From: Littorina saxatilis
Lineage: Eukaryota; Mollusca; Gastropoda; Littorinimorpha; Littorinidae
DNA: 64,000 nt
Direction of reading: 5' to 3'
NCBI RefSeq assembly: GCF_037325665.1
Contig: NC_090253.1
Location: 43,125,732 to 43,189,731, forward strand
Notes under the pieces: generated by a model
Databases searched by the model: none
Told to the model about the DNA's origin: nothing
Seen by the model: the letters and a program-made list of their open reading frames with translations, nothing else
Shown here: positions 46,101-55,852 of the stretch, piece after piece
How the letters are laid out: each line of letters starts with the position of its first letter
How positions within the stretch are numbered: position 1 is the stretch's first letter
Position numbers and translations under genes: made by a program

Positions 46101-49100
46101 CCATACATGCAAACAAAAAGAAAAATAGGTTTAACAAAATCAGGTAAGAAATCAGGCAGATAATATGTATACATTAAGCGGACAACGATAATATACAGCC
46201 GAAATAAATTGGCAATACCATTATGCCATGCATCTTTTGTAAAAACACAAAACAAAAGCATGTATTACATATATATACACTAGATGATTACCCGCTTCGC
46301 CGGGTACCGGCTTCACTGGGAAGAAGTAGAGCCGAATACCAGGCTGCGCCTGGGACCCGGCATTGCCACACGGGGGAAGGGAGATAATCGCGGCTAGAGG
46401 AATACCCGGCTTCGCCGGGGTGAATCGCGAGACAGAGACAGACAGCGTGGCGGTTCACCACAATCACCTTTGAAGGCGAAGTCCTGTCAAACGGGATTGA
46501 GATTTTAGAGCTTATTTCTTAGCCCTATATTATCTGCTGTGGCTTCTCAAATGCCAGAACATACAGACAGACAAAAGCCGCTAGACCACATCACAAACAG
46601 AACTCTACAATACACAGGTTTTTGCCCACACACACACACACACACAGAGAAGCCGTATATATATATGTATATCTATATCTATAAATATATAGAGATAGGT
46701 GAGAGTGTATTTTTCGCGTGGCTATAAATTGATTCGACCTTTTCACTTTGACAGTAAGAACAACTTACGGGTGCAAGGGAAGCGTTGTGGACAGCGCAGT
46801 GACATTCTAAAAATAGTAACTTACAAACGGGAATATGGATTGAAGCCACACGAAGGAAGGGAGATAAACGCAAAACACTGGAGAAGATAAGGAAGAGTTA
46901 CTTATAATGGTGAAATGAACACAAAAACCAAAATCGGTTTAGCGCTGCGCGCTGAGAGCACGTGTTGAAATATCTCATCGATGATATTGTGTCCGGGGTG
47001 TAGCTGAATACGGTGTCCAAATTTGAAAAAGATCCACCGAGAACTTTGGCGTTGTGATGTGGTGTAGCGGCTTTGGTGTGTCGGTATGGGGGCCCGGGTA
47101 GCTGAGGTGGAACCAAAATCGGTTCAGCGCTGCGCGCTGAGAGCACGTGTTGAAATATCGACCAGGTTGTGTCCTGTCCCGGGTCTACCTGAATATGCCC
47201 ACCAAATTTGAAGCAGATCCATCGAGAACTTTGGCCGTGCATCGCGAACTCACAGACAGACACACAGACACACAGACACACAGACAGACACAAGTCGTAT
47301 ATATATATATATACATACCAATAAAGAAACTAGATGTAACGCTAACATACTAAAATCATAACATGGGCTACAAATCTTGCTAGCTTCATTAGTTTTATCT
47401 TAGATTTACAATTCATTAACTGTTCATATTTTAAACAATTTGGGTGAGATCGGTAATAAGGACTAATTAATTTTCTTCTTTCAGACACTATACTTTCGTC
47501 GGTACAACTGAACAAATAGTGAAACTCATCACCTAATTCATTTTTATCGCACATGTCACACAATCTTTCATTTCTAGGAACATTAAAAAATCTGTGCTGA
47601 TGTATTGGCAACTCATGATTGCTTGTTCTAAAGATCTGCAGTCTTGGTTGGAGCAAAACAACGTATGCATTTGGGCATTTGGAACCTTTAAGAAAAAAGT
47701 GAGTCACGTGTAACACAATATCTACACGTACACGTACAATATCTACACGTTCGATCATCTAGAACACTGTATTGTGTGAAAGGATGGAGGCTGGGGGAGG
47801 GATGGGGACATATCTTAGTAAGAGCTCAGATTTTGTCAAGAAGCAATCCTCCTTTAGTGCCATCTGAAAATAATCTGATTTTTTTCAGATGAAAGCTGAT
47901 GCACTCCACACTCATCTGCTCCAAGTGGGAGGAGGTGTTCACGTTGGAACAGCAGCTCTGTCCTTCATGGCTCTTCGGTTTACCTCCCCAAACCACAAGA
48001 AAGCTGTCCTGATGAGTAGAATAGCTGTAAGTCCTCAATTTTATGCAAGCTAGTCCTGAAATATAAATGTTCTGTGTATTTTTAGCTTACAGCGATGTTT
48101 TTTCTTCCTGTAAGTACTGAAGTTGATACAATTTTAAGATCATATTTTGTCTGCTTTTACTCTTCGGCTTCGGACAGTGTTTTGCTCGAAATGTGCTTAT
48201 AGATTTGCAAGTGAAAAGTGTATGTCTGCCTGAACTCTGTGTTTGTCAGTAAATGGAAGTAGGTGGGAATGTTTGGGCTGAAGATGCAAGTGAATTAATG
48301 TTCATTCATCTGCATACACACAGACCTGTCCGTGGTTTGAGAATAGGGAGAACAAGAAGGGCAAAGCCCATACGACTCACATGCTTGACCTTGACATGAC
48401 CTTGACCCTCAGGGTCAAGGTCAAATAACTAAACCTAGCAATGACATCATACACTAAGAACTGCTTTACACATTTTTCCTACCAAAATACATGTGACCTT
48501 GACCGGTCAAGGTCATCCAAGGTCATGCAACACAAAGCTGTTAATTCAAGACATAGGAAGTACAATGGTGCTTATTGGCTCTTTCTACCATGAGATATGG
48601 TCACTTTTAGTGGTTCACTACCTTATTTTGGTCACATTTCATAAGGGTCAAAGTGACCTTGACCTTGATCATATGTGACCAAATGTGTCTCATGATGAAA
48701 GCATAACATGTGCCCCACATAATTTTTAAGTTTGAAACAGTTATCTTCCATAGTTCAGGGTCAAGGTCACTTCAAAATATGTATACAATCCAACTTTGAA
48801 GAGCTCCTGTGACCTTGACCTTGAAGCAAGGTAAACCAAACTGGTATCAAAAGATGGGGCTTACTTTTCCCTATATATCATATATAGGTGAGGTATTGAA
48901 TCTCAAAAACTTCAGAGAAAATGGGAAAAATGTGAAAAATAGCTGGTTTTTAGGCAACATTTATGGCCCCTGCGACCTTGACCTTGAAGCAAGGTCAAGA
49001 TGCTATGTATGTTTTTTGGGGCCTTGTCATCATACACCATCTTGCCAAATTTGGTACTGATAGACTGAATAGTGTCCAAGAAATATCCAACGTTAAAGTT

Positions 49101-50466
49101 TTCCGGACGTCCGGACGGACGGACGACTCGGGTGAGTACATAGACTCACTTTTGCTTCGCATGTGAGTCAAAAAACAAGATTGATCAAAAGCATGCTGTA
49201 CAGCACTTTTGATGAGTTGTGTGCTTTATTATAAGGAAACAGAAGATGAAGATGTGTGCTTTAAAATGAAAATCTCAGCATGTTGTAAAGTCTGTCCAAG
49301 GGTTCCCTGAAAGAAGAAGATTTTAGAGCTGTTAGGGTTGAGATGTAGAACATCATTTGGGCATACAGACTTCTCCAGGGTAGCTGTCAAAATCCATACA
49401 TGCTATTTCGTGGTCGTTTAACCTACATCATGCTTTCTGGGTCGTGGACAACCCAATCTTCATATGGGATTAATTAAAGAAGGTATTTAATTGTGTTTAT
49501 CCCTATTCAGATGTTGTGGGATTCGTGTACAACCCCCACTGTGCAAAGAGGCGGGAACAAGTTTATCCGTATTCGGATTGCGTGGGCCCTGTACGACCCA
49601 CACTCACATCATCCAGACTGTTTAGTCCAAAGCGTGATCCGGTGAAGGTCAATCATTTTCATTTAGGTGTATTTTCTTTTTGACTGTTTATGCCTTTTTA
49701 TACTGTTCCAGTGGCACCTATGATGAAGGGACACTTCTCTTGAAAGGACATTTCTGTTGTATCAGCCTGTTATCTTTAGCACAGAGATGAGATTCCCTAA
49801 AAGTGTTTTTGGAGGAAATTGAAGATTTTTTGACACTTTGACCATAAAAAAAGACTTGGAAATGAGTCCGAGCAGTAGAAGCATACAACCTTTTGTCAGT
49901 CATATGTGCAAAATTTAAGTAACTTTAGCTCAGGAATTTTCACAAATTTTAGAAACGGCACAATTTACTTGCACAATGACCAATGGTGCTTGTAAGGTAT
50001 TGATAAAAGAACTGGACCTAAATAAATTGCTTGAGTGCCATATGTTAGCTGAAGAAGTACTAATAGTTTAGAGGGAAGTAAACTGCGGCCACAATTGCAG
50101 CTCTGAAGACGAAAGCCAGTACACTATAATTAATTCATGCACATCTCTCCAATTTAAAACCGTACAATTACAAGTACAACTTCACACACACATGTGTAGA
50201 AACAAATGACAATGACGCCATCTTTGTTAAGCAGGCTAAAGCCGACAGCTGAATCAGCCCGTTTATGAATTTTTGGAATGAAGACACTCAGTGAAAGGGA
50301 AACTTAGTCCCAAATGGAAAGTTCATATTCGGGTCGAAGGTCTACTTCCTTCGATACGGAGGTTATGTTGTCATTATTTTATCGGAGATTTGATCTGGAA
50401 AATCGACTTTAGGGTTGTAGGTAGGACTTTACAGATCGAATCCAATGGAACCACAACAACTACTCT

Positions 50467-50499
<33 letters not shown>

Positions 50500-50887
50500 A
50501 TTTTTTCTCAACGGATTTAGACGATTCAGAAAAATGGTCCTGGGAACAAACTTTTGGGGGGAATTCCGCCAATTGGCGGAAGAATCTCATCCCTGTTAGC
50601 AAAGTTTACCTGCCATGAAAGGCGAGCTGCGATGTTGGGAAACTTTTGTGCAGGTCCCAAGGATGTCCTTTCGTCACAGATACCACAATACTTTGGAAAT
50701 GAATGGCTTGCGGTGGTATCAACTTTTGTATTTTCTTGGCTTTCAGATTATGCTGCTGATGTGGGCAGTCAGGACTTACTCCTGGGTAGCTTTGGAACCA
50801 GCAACATCATTTTATTCCTACTTCATGGCCTGCACAGGGTACCTGCCTTTCTTCCCTGCCTACCTTGGTATTAGGCAAGCCTACTAG
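33998..50887 (+). CDS. Gene 2: six-exon multi-pass membrane protein, complete
   Basis: Exons: 33998-34159, 38182-38328, 40238-40303, 41268-41462, 47889-48026, 50747-50887 (54+49+22+65+46+46 = 282 residues, then TAG). All introns are GT-AG and all are phase 0. The start sits in gcgcgATGG, a good initiation context; an AATAAA lies 28 nt after the stop (50915-50920). I count about eight to nine hydrophobic segments: two in exon 1 (VELVWLVVMVVSAILA), one in exon 2 (YICYCLMPAIAFLLL), one in exon 3, two in exon 4, one in exon 5 and two in exon 6 (MACTGYLPFFPAYLGI). Short polar loops carry AHGYLCN and ANRRGVASKVD. I do not recognise the family. It is paralogous to gene 3. The introns are full of Helitrons, SINEs and hAT-like elements. 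The function is unknown; membrane location is inferred from hydropathy. Confidence 0.85.
34211..34300 (+). repeat. 40-bp perfect hairpin in intron 1 of gene 2
   Basis: Arms 34211-34250 and 34261-34300, loop of 10 nt (actagtcttt). The only non-Watson-Crick position would be a G:U pair in RNA. It begins 51 nt after exon 1. Confidence 0.95.
34596..34653 (+). repeat. Retroposon tail gcgctatataaatg + (ATT)n
   Basis: gttgcgctatataaatgctc followed by (att)n, the common tail module; the 5' portion is not recognised. Confidence 0.6.
34777..35462 (-). mobile_element. Helentron-like family B, copy 2
   Basis: CAAG, hairpin aggcgaagcct, then ggctcccgtaag; the far end agacaaaagttagcatcgca then taggctacag lacks the last inverted-repeat bases. 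More diverged than copy 1. Confidence 0.65.
35658..35870 (+). CDS. Small ORF, 70 codons, unassigned
   Basis: Starts in ccaaaATGG after a gcgcatgcgcg palindrome: MAAEVLTGVTPINSGSAALY and on to RRSDIW-stop. No intron signals needed. The opposing 71-codon frame covers the same DNA. It resembles the start of an element-borne gene more than a host exon; unsupported by any family. Confidence 0.2.
   Translation: MAAEVLTGVTPINSGSAALYSDTCLKTSSQFKNSSAFHIVEAIAMTCSDMTAKYSRPELRHVLHRRSDIW
36348..36722 (+). mobile_element. tRNA-headed SINE (main family), complete head
   Basis: gcgcagtggcgtggtggtaa (box A) and gagttcgaatcccggtc (box B), standard body to about 36600, then a variant 3' part (gctgactatgctctcag..acgagctcacacgtaacc) and a (GAA)n tail. 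Confidence 0.9.
37328..38140 (-). mobile_element. Helentron-like family C, copy 2
   Basis: The same termini as copy 1 (caagtcgcgcaaggcga, catttagtcaag / cttgactaaatgt) and a shorter CA core. It ends 41 bp before exon 2 of gene 2, so it supplies part of the polypyrimidine neighbourhood. Confidence 0.75.
38182..38328 (+). CDS. Gene 2 exon 2
   Basis: Acceptor TTGTGTTGCAG and donor ACTGTG|GTATAC. 49 codons, TSGIPIDAAHGYLCNVYICY through LLLSRTV. The donor is non-optimal (GTATAC), but frame and paralogy-like layout support it. A Helitron begins 36 nt downstream. Confidence 0.82.
38365..39080 (-). mobile_element. Canonical Helitron, non-autonomous, copy 1
   Basis: On the minus strand the 3' end is hairpin CCCGGGCGAAGCCGGG, ten bases, then CTAG next to T. 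The 5' side ends gacagacagacactctctt.. (minus ..ATAAATAAAAGAGAGTGTC) directly against the next Helitron. A poly-G run lies at 38731-38759. Confidence 0.75.
39081..39890 (-). mobile_element. Canonical Helitron, copy 2, with internal duplication
   Basis: Minus strand: 5' A|TCTATACATATAAATAAAAG, 3' hairpin CCCGGGCGAAGCCGGGC then CTAG|T. An internal segment of 324 bp is tandemly duplicated almost without change (about 39187-39510 and 39511-39834). Confidence 0.8.
40238..40303 (+). CDS. Gene 2 exon 3 (22 codons)
   Basis: Acceptor TTTTTTTGCAG and donor ATG|GTAAGG. GAGLATLIITFGHFYAGIFN then PM; identical in length and phase to the 22-codon exon of gene 3 at 63768-63833. Confidence 0.85.
40403..40607. 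mobile_element. hAT-like element with perfect TAAGCT duplication
   Basis: CAGGGATGGCCAAATC..GATTTGGCCATCCCTG; taagct at 40397-40402 and 40608-40613. A deletion derivative of the 24125-24494 type. Confidence 0.85.
40711..40895 (+). repeat. 22-bp minisatellite, about 8 copies
   Basis: ggttgtgtgctggtgtaccaga, almost invariant, in intron 3 of gene 2. Frames through it (VYQRLCAG..) are artefacts. Confidence 0.95.
41268..41462 (+). CDS. Gene 2 exon 4
   Basis: Acceptor CCGCTTTCAG and donor TGTGGG|GTAAGC. 65 codons beginning HLYYGVFGNAAW; pairs with the 64-codon gene 3 exon that begins HLMYCLLPCCLW. Both contain a VD..K/FL..D turn before the last helix. Confidence 0.88.
41508..41889 (+). mobile_element. 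tRNA-headed SINE (main family), diverged head
   Basis: gagttcaaatcccggccgct box B region, full body, tail gcagaagaagaag. In intron 4 of gene 2, 45 bp after exon 4. Confidence 0.85.
41896..42360. mobile_element. hAT-like element, CAGGCATGGGAATTC termini
   Basis: 15-bp inverted ends CAGGCATGGGAATTC..GAATTCCCATGCCTG; interior gtgcttcgggggcatgctac shared with 61745-62053. It sits between two SINEs; target duplication not evident. Confidence 0.7.
42550..42901. mobile_element. Harbinger-like family D, copy 2
   Basis: GGTCTGTTTACGGTAAC..GTTACTGTAAACAGACC; taat repeated on both sides (42546-42549, 42902-42905). It lacks the ORF segment of copy 1. Confidence 0.75.
43036..43402 (-). mobile_element. 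AAAG-tailed SINE-like retroposon, copy 1
   Basis: Minus strand: gcgaattagggggaagaatt..gatgctccccagcatgtcgt..aacaccaaataaagaaagaa. gacagtggcagc duplicated at 43024-43035 and 43403-43414. No tRNA boxes seen; head origin unknown. Confidence 0.85.
43463..44074. mobile_element. hAT-like element, CAGGGGTCGACACTA termini
   Basis: CAGGGGTCGACACTA..TAGTGTCGAACCCTG, gtata duplicated at 43458-43462 and 44075-44079. Subterminal ggggc clusters at both ends (tggggc / ccccag). No transposase; short frames inside are not supported. Confidence 0.8.
44134..44491 (+). mobile_element. AAAG-tailed retroposon, copy 2
   Basis: The same family as 43036-43402, opposite orientation; acataggtgtc duplicated at 44123-44133 and 44492-44502. 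Confidence 0.88.
44580..45425 (+). repeat. 57-bp minisatellite, split by a retroposon
   Basis: tgatcccaggtctgtgatgg..gtgctgttatccca repeats; one copy left (about 44608-44654) and about three right (45262-45425) of the insertion. Confidence 0.85.
44655..45261 (-). mobile_element. AAAG-tailed retroposon, copy 3, with longer 5' part
   Basis: gttgaagggt duplicated at 44645-44654 and 45262-45271. About 240 bp beyond the usual head (minus: gctcccatggggtcgccttc..tacttctcttctt..) are present, so this may be nearer full length than the other copies. Confidence 0.8.
45926..47760 (-). mobile_element. LINE 3' fragment, split by Helitron-type insertions
   Basis: 47311-47760 encodes the tail of a LINE reverse-transcriptase ORF: LPIHQHRFFNVPRNERLCDM, then C-x2-C, EFHYLFSC and a run through KYEQLMNCKSKIKLMKLARF. 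This is the Cys/His region after the RT domain in CR1/jockey-type elements. 45926-46279 is the 3' UTR ending in a (CTTGA)n tandem tail. Helitron-like DNA occupies about 46280-47310. Confidence 0.75.
46280..47310 (-). mobile_element. Helitron-type element(s) inside the LINE
   Basis: The left end is plus ctagatgattacccgcttcg, i.e. minus hairpin CCCGGCGAAGCGGG then CTAG|T. Two CA-rich/cgtatatata junctions (about 46650 and 47300) suggest two elements or one duplicated. aaaatcggtttagcgctgcg, then cgctgagagcacgtg, is repeated at 46930 and 47111. Confidence 0.6.
47889..48026 (+). CDS. Gene 2 exon 5
   Basis: Acceptor GATTTTTTTCAG and donor ATAGCT|GTAAGT. 46 codons; DALHTHLL near the start and VLMSRIA at the end match DPLHAYLH and VLISRVL of gene 3. 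Confidence 0.88.
48353..49171 (-). mobile_element. Helentron-like family A, copy 3, most complete
   Basis: The same ends as 18509-19316, with the full early segment (ttgaccctcagggtcaaggt). It gives the reference for the empty site of the nested pair. In intron 5 of gene 2. Confidence 0.8.
49172..50467. other. Intron 5 of gene 2, no feature recognised
   Basis: Single-copy-like; contains no exon consistent with the gene's frame. Poly-C follows at 50468-50499. Confidence 0.5.
50747..50887 (+). CDS. Gene 2 exon 6 (terminal) and polyadenylation signal
   Basis: Acceptor CTTGGCTTTCAG, then 46 codons and TAG: IMLLMWAVRTYSW through YLGIRQAY. AATAAA is at 50915-50920, implying a very short 3' UTR. 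A poly-C tract of about 31-38 nt lies 250 nt upstream in the intron. Confidence 0.87.
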   Translation: MMLLMWAVRTYSWVALEPATSFYSYFMACTGYLPFFPAYLGIRQAY

Positions 50888-51030
50888 GTTTTTGTTTTAT
50901 TATTTGGGCACCTCAATAAATTGATATTAGAGCTCTAATATATGTTACATGTGTCAATTAGAACCAGGACTTAAAGTATGATTTTTGAAGACCAGAAGCT
51001 ACATTTTGTTTACTCATTTTAGTTGTAAAA

Positions 51031-51550
51031 CAAGAAGGGCAAAGCCCATACGACTCACATGCTTGACCTAAACCTAGCAATGACATCATACACTAAGAAC
51101 TGCTTTACACATTTTTCCTACCAAAATACATGTGACCTTGACCCAAGGTCAAGGTCATCCAAGGTCATGCAACACAAAGCTGTTAATTCAAGACATAGGA
51201 AGTACAATGGTGCTTATTGGCTCTTTCTACCATGAGATATGGTCACTTTTAGTGGTTCACTACCTTATTTTGGTCACATTTCATAAGGGTCAAAGTGACC
51301 TTGACCTTGATCATATGTGACCAAATGTGTCTCATGATGAAAGCATAACATGTGCCCCACATAATTTTTAAGTTTGAAACAGTTATCTTCCATAGTTCAG
51401 GGTCAAGGTCACTTCAAAATATGTATACAATCCAACTTTGAAGAGCTCCTGTGACCTTGACCTTGAAGCAAGGTAAACCAAACTGGTATCAAAAGATGGG
51501 GCTTACTTTGCAAAGTTACGATCGCATAGGCTACACTTCGTGAGCCAAAA
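51031..51550 (-). mobile_element. Chimeric Helentron-like element (family A body, family B end)
   Basis: 51031-51510 is family A (CAAG, gggcaaagccc, cgactcacatgc, TCAAGGTCA motifs) up to gatggggcttactttg. From there gcaaagttacgatcgcatag, then gctacacttcgtgagccaaaa, is the family B terminus (compare 20474-20515). Confidence 0.8.
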
Positions 51551-52122
51551 ACTGCAATTGATTTGGCTGCAGGCTCTTGAAACTAAACGAGTTTGTGCTT
51601 CTATCACCTGTCTGAACATTACATTGTGTTTGCGTTGGGCAGGCATTGACTTTTTTCAATGTCATGGACATTGAATATGTTTGTATGTAGACATAAGGTG
51701 GATTGTTTTAGTTGAAGCTTATTCATTCCAATGTAATACTTCTTTTTAATAATGTGGATCTCTCTCTCTGAATGATTTCTCCGATTTTCAAGGCCATTTT
51801 GAAGTTTAAAATCAAATTTTTCATGTCAATCTCAACAGTGCAAGTACCATGACTGGTTTTACCAGTATGTCTCATCTGTAAATCTCATAGTAATAGCATT
51901 GATATTTGAATTGCATATATATATATAGAAAACTAAAGCTTTACAACAGAGTGTATCCCAATGTGTCATATTATGGTCAAAAGAAAAGAAAAAACATACA
52001 AACACGGGAAGCAAACTTGTGTTTTTGACACATGTAGAAATACATTTGCTCAGTTCGAACAGGCAGCTGGTAGTTTGATGTATTTTGTTGTTGTTGATAC
52101 ATTTATGAGTAGATGCCATCGA

Positions 52123-52498
52123 CGGGCGCAGTGGCGTGGTGGTAAGATGTCGGCCTCCTAATCGGGAGGTCGTGAGTTCGAATCCCGGTCGCTGGTGGGT
52201 TAAGAGTGGAGATTTTTCCGATCTCCCAGGTCAACTTATGTGCAGACCTGCTAGTGACTTAACCTCCTTCGTGTGTACACGCAAGCACAAGACCAAGTGC
52301 GCACAGAAAAGATCCTGTAATCCATGTCAGAGTTCGGTGGGTTATAGAAACACGAAAATACCCAGCATGCCTCCCCCAAAATCGGCGTGTGCTGCCTGAA
52401 TGGCGGGGTAAAAACAGTCATACACGTAAAAATCCACTTGTGCTAAAAACATGAGTGAACGTGGGAGTCTCTAAGCCCATCAACAAAGAAGCAGAAGA
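52123..52498 (+). mobile_element. Main-family SINE with 15-bp target duplication
   Basis: agtagatgccatcga at 52108-52122 and 52499-52513. Complete tRNA-like head (gtggcgtggtggtaagatg, gagttcgaatcccggtc); a short deletion removes gccgcc; tail agcagaagaag. Confidence 0.95.
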
Positions 52499-52769
52499 AG
52501 TAGATGCCATCGAAACTAATTATTTTATTTACTACCTCGATGCTCACTAGAGTTTAGTCTTTGCTGTATTTTAAATCGTTGTAGATTAAACAAGTGTACT
52601 TATAATGTAAAATTGTAGTTGTTTTAGAGTTACAGAGGCAAACAGACCTGGATCAACCGTTGGGATGGCATGAAGCATTGTCTCTAAAGTAATTGAAATA
52701 TCAAAGGTGTTATATCAATATATCATTTGTCATCAAGGAGTGATACATGTAAACATTTTCAGCTTTGTT

Positions 52770-53345
52770 GTCGGGCGCGTGACCTAGTAGTTAGGAAGGA
52801 CATTAGCCTTCTGTGCAGAAGGTTCAGGGCTCGAACCCTTATATAGCTCTCCCTGGTGGGTTGAAGGGTGGAGATTTTACTGATACCGATCTCCAAGGTC
52901 AAATAATGTGAATGACGGGTGCAAAGGCGTGGTGGTAAGACGTCGGCCTCCTAATCGGGAGGTCGTGAGTTCGAATCCCGGTCGCTGCCGCCTGGTGGTT
53001 AAGTGTGGAGATTTTTCCGATCTCCCAGGTCAACTTATGTGCAGACCTGCTTGTGACTTAAACTCCTTCGTGTGTACACGCAAGTACAAGACCAAGTGCG
53101 CACGGAAAAGATCCTGTAATCCATGTCGGAGTTCGGTGGGTTATAGAAACACAAAAATACCCAGCATGCTTCCTCCGAAAGCGGCGTATGGCTGCCTAAA
53201 TGGCGGGGTGAAAACGGTCATACACGTAAAATTCCACTCGTGCAAAAAACACGAGTGTACGTGGGAGTTTCAGCCCACGAACGCAGAAGAAGAAGCTAGT
53301 GCCTTATCCCCTTTGTGTGAACATGCAAGCACCAGAAGGCCTGGA
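52770..53345 (+). mobile_element. SINE interrupted by a second SINE
   Basis: 52770-52911 (head gacctagtagttaggaag, ctcgaacccttatat) and 53296-53345 (ctagtgccttatccc..) are one diverged SINE; 52912-53295 is a younger main-family copy inserted in its middle. Confidence 0.8.
52912..53295 (+). mobile_element. Main-family SINE nested in an older SINE
   Basis: Full head, body and gcagaagaagaag tail; close to the consensus of the window. Confidence 0.88.
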
Positions 53346-53537
53346 GTAAGAAAAGGGTTAGGAGCATTGATATAAGGAAGAGCAGCAACATATGATTTGT
53401 GTTTTATTGCACAGACCAATACAACATCGGCCTTTTTAAATGGTCTGATGAGTAAGAGCATGCAAATATGTATTATGCAAGTTGATTAGGTATTTTACAG
53501 AAGTTGCAATATTTCCAAGAGATATTTTTGATGTTAA

Positions 53538-54259
53538 AGGCACAGTAAGCCTCCCGTAAACCATCACAGAGCTCCCCGAGCGTCTAAATACAGTACAAGC
53601 ATACTTCCATTTGAACGCTCACCGAACGGGAACATCCTGGCTGCTTTCTGTCGAGCGTGAGACATTTTCAAAGAATTTATTTTCGTAGACTTGTTCGTTA
53701 ACAACAACGGCGCCTCGTTTTTGCTCTAGACCTAACTTTTAAAATCTAAATAATAAATTGACAGCTTGTTACACAAACATTCTTTAATCATAAAAGAATT
53801 CGTTTTTCATCAAGACAAGATCAGAACAATTCGAAGTTGTGAAAGTTTAAAAAAAAGAAAAGCCCGGAAGCAGGGTCACGCAAGGGTCGTAGCAGACGAA
53901 GGTTTATCAGTGCAAATCGCCGTTCCTCTCAACAGTCAAAAGCCATCGCTAGAGTTCTTGTGAACCACAGCCGTTGTTTCGTGCATAAAAAACGTGCTAT
54001 TGTAGATAAGCTCACATCGAGTCGCATTCATGACTAACTGACGACTGCATTGTGAAAAAGGAAAACTGGATCACACGGGTTCACGATGGCTCAGGGGTAA
54101 GATAAACCACGCAAAAATAAATTCTTTGAAAATTGTTCGCTCTTTACGGAGGGCACCTAGGATGTTCTCAATTGGTGAGTGTTTAAATGAAAGGGTGTTT
54201 GTACTGTGTGTAAAAGCCTGACCATATCTGTGATGGTTTACGGGAGGCTTACTCTGCCT
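53538..54259. mobile_element. TTAA-flanked element with 35-bp inverted ends (Kolobok/piggyBac-like)
   Basis: AGGCACAGTAAGCCTCCCGT and on to catcacaga at the left, mirrored at the right by tctgtgatggtttacgggag and gcttactctgcct; TTAA at 53534-53537 and 54260-54263. No transposase. Confidence 0.8.
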
Positions 54260-54263
54260 TTAA

Positions 54264-54767
54264 GAAACATCCCTGTAAAACCAAATGAAGTGAAACATTT
54301 TAAACAGTTTTGAAGGTGTGTATATGCTTGACTCTGTCAGTCTGTGTCAACATAATTTTATACACCTAAACTGTAATCCATATACATATTGACTACTGTA
54401 TAACCTTTTGCATTGTTCGTGTTTTCTAAACTTGCAACATTCCATTAATAAATTTAATTGCAAAACACTTTTATCTGTCCAGAGAATAACTTAATTGATC
54501 TATGCAGACTAATGATGGAGCTTTAATTTTCCCTTGTGTCACCTTGACATTGACATTATATATCATTATATACCGTGCTTTCCCTGTTTGTTTGCTTGTT
54601 CAAATTTTCACTCAGTTTGCTTGGTTGTTTTTCATTCTCGCTCTTCATTTTGTGTGTGTGATGTTGCAAAGACTAGCTGTAAAAAAAAAAAGATCATGTG
54701 GACCTAACGCTATAATCCTTATGTAATAAATTTTTTTAGTTCGAGTTCATAAGGGGTTTAGGCCAGG
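54264..54767. other. No recognisable gene
   Basis: AT-rich single-copy sequence between genes 2 and 3. Confidence 0.5.
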
Positions 54768-55157
54768 ACCCCCCGCGGGCTAGGGGGAGTCCCATATTGG
54801 TTGGGACGAGAAAGAATTTACCCGATGCTCCCCAGCATGTCGTAAGAGGCGACTAACGGATTCTGTTTCTCCTTTGTGTTAAGTGTTTCTTGTATAGAAT
54901 ATAGTCAATTTTTGTAAAGATTTTAGTCAAGCAGTATGTAAGAAATGTTAAGTCCTTTGTACTGGAAACTTGCATTCTCCCAGTAAGGTAATATATTGTA
55001 CTACGTTGCAAGCCCCTGGAGCAAATTTTTGATTAGTGCTTTTGTGAACAAGAAACAATTGACAAGTGGCTCTATCCCATCTTCCCCCTTTCCCCGTCGC
55101 GATATAACCTTGAATGGTTGAAAACGACGTTAAACACCAAATAAAGAAAGAAAGAAA
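54768..55157 (+). mobile_element. AAAG-tailed retroposon, copy 4
   Basis: gtttaggccagg duplicated at 54756-54767 and 55158-55169; head ccccccgcgggctaggggga plus a 26-bp insertion (cccatattggttgggacgag) missing from other copies. Confidence 0.9.
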
Positions 55158-55682
55158 GTTTAGGCCAGGCGTTGATCACGAGTCAAAATCACAAAATCAA
55201 ACGACCAATTACAAGATGAAGCTGCATGGGTGTGAGTCAAGGGAAGCAACTGCATTTTTGACACCATATCGCCATTAGAGCTTTTGTTATTTGTTTGTTT
55301 ACTTTAGTTTGTTACCATGCTGGCCTCATTTTCGTGGTTTAGGAACAAACACAGCAGCTGAAGTCTAACATTGGCATTGTTCATCAAAGGAAGAAGTAAA
55401 TCAATGTTGCAATCAAATGGAATGTATTTCAAATCTGAGAGAATATAAAACCTGACCAATATGATTTTAGAAAGATCCATCAATTCTGTGAATTGGTTTG
55501 TTATTATTATTTTTGTTTGGTTGCCTGTACCCTGTTCACCTAAACATGTATGTGCCCTGTTTGGCATGTTTTCCTCATCATGCTTCATCCTATCTGAGAA
55601 ATGATTAAAAGGTGCCAGGAGATTGGTTCCCCGTAACTATAATTATACTCTTGTTGCACGTCTTAAATATTTAGAGTCCAGG

Positions 55683-55852
55683 ACTGAGGTGCACGAAGCA
55701 AAACTGGTAGCCACCCATCTGGTTGGGAGCCAGCAGCAGGGTCTGATTGGTTGAAATCACAACAAATCTCAGTTTCAACCAATCAAACCCCGCTGCTGGC
55801 TCCCAACCCGTTTGGGTGACACCCAGTTTTGCTTTGTGAACCACAGCCCTTG
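55683..55852. mobile_element. Foldback element with 60-bp arms
   Basis: aagcaaaactggtagccacc and tgggagccagcagcagggtctgattggttgaa are mirrored by ttcaaccaatcaaaccccgctgctggctccca..acccagttttgctt. Short A-rich loop. Confidence 0.85.

Noticed and set aside
54502-54726. 74-codon hydrophobic frame
   Set aside because: AT-rich intergenic DNA gives hydrophobic frames by chance; no start context or homologue seen.
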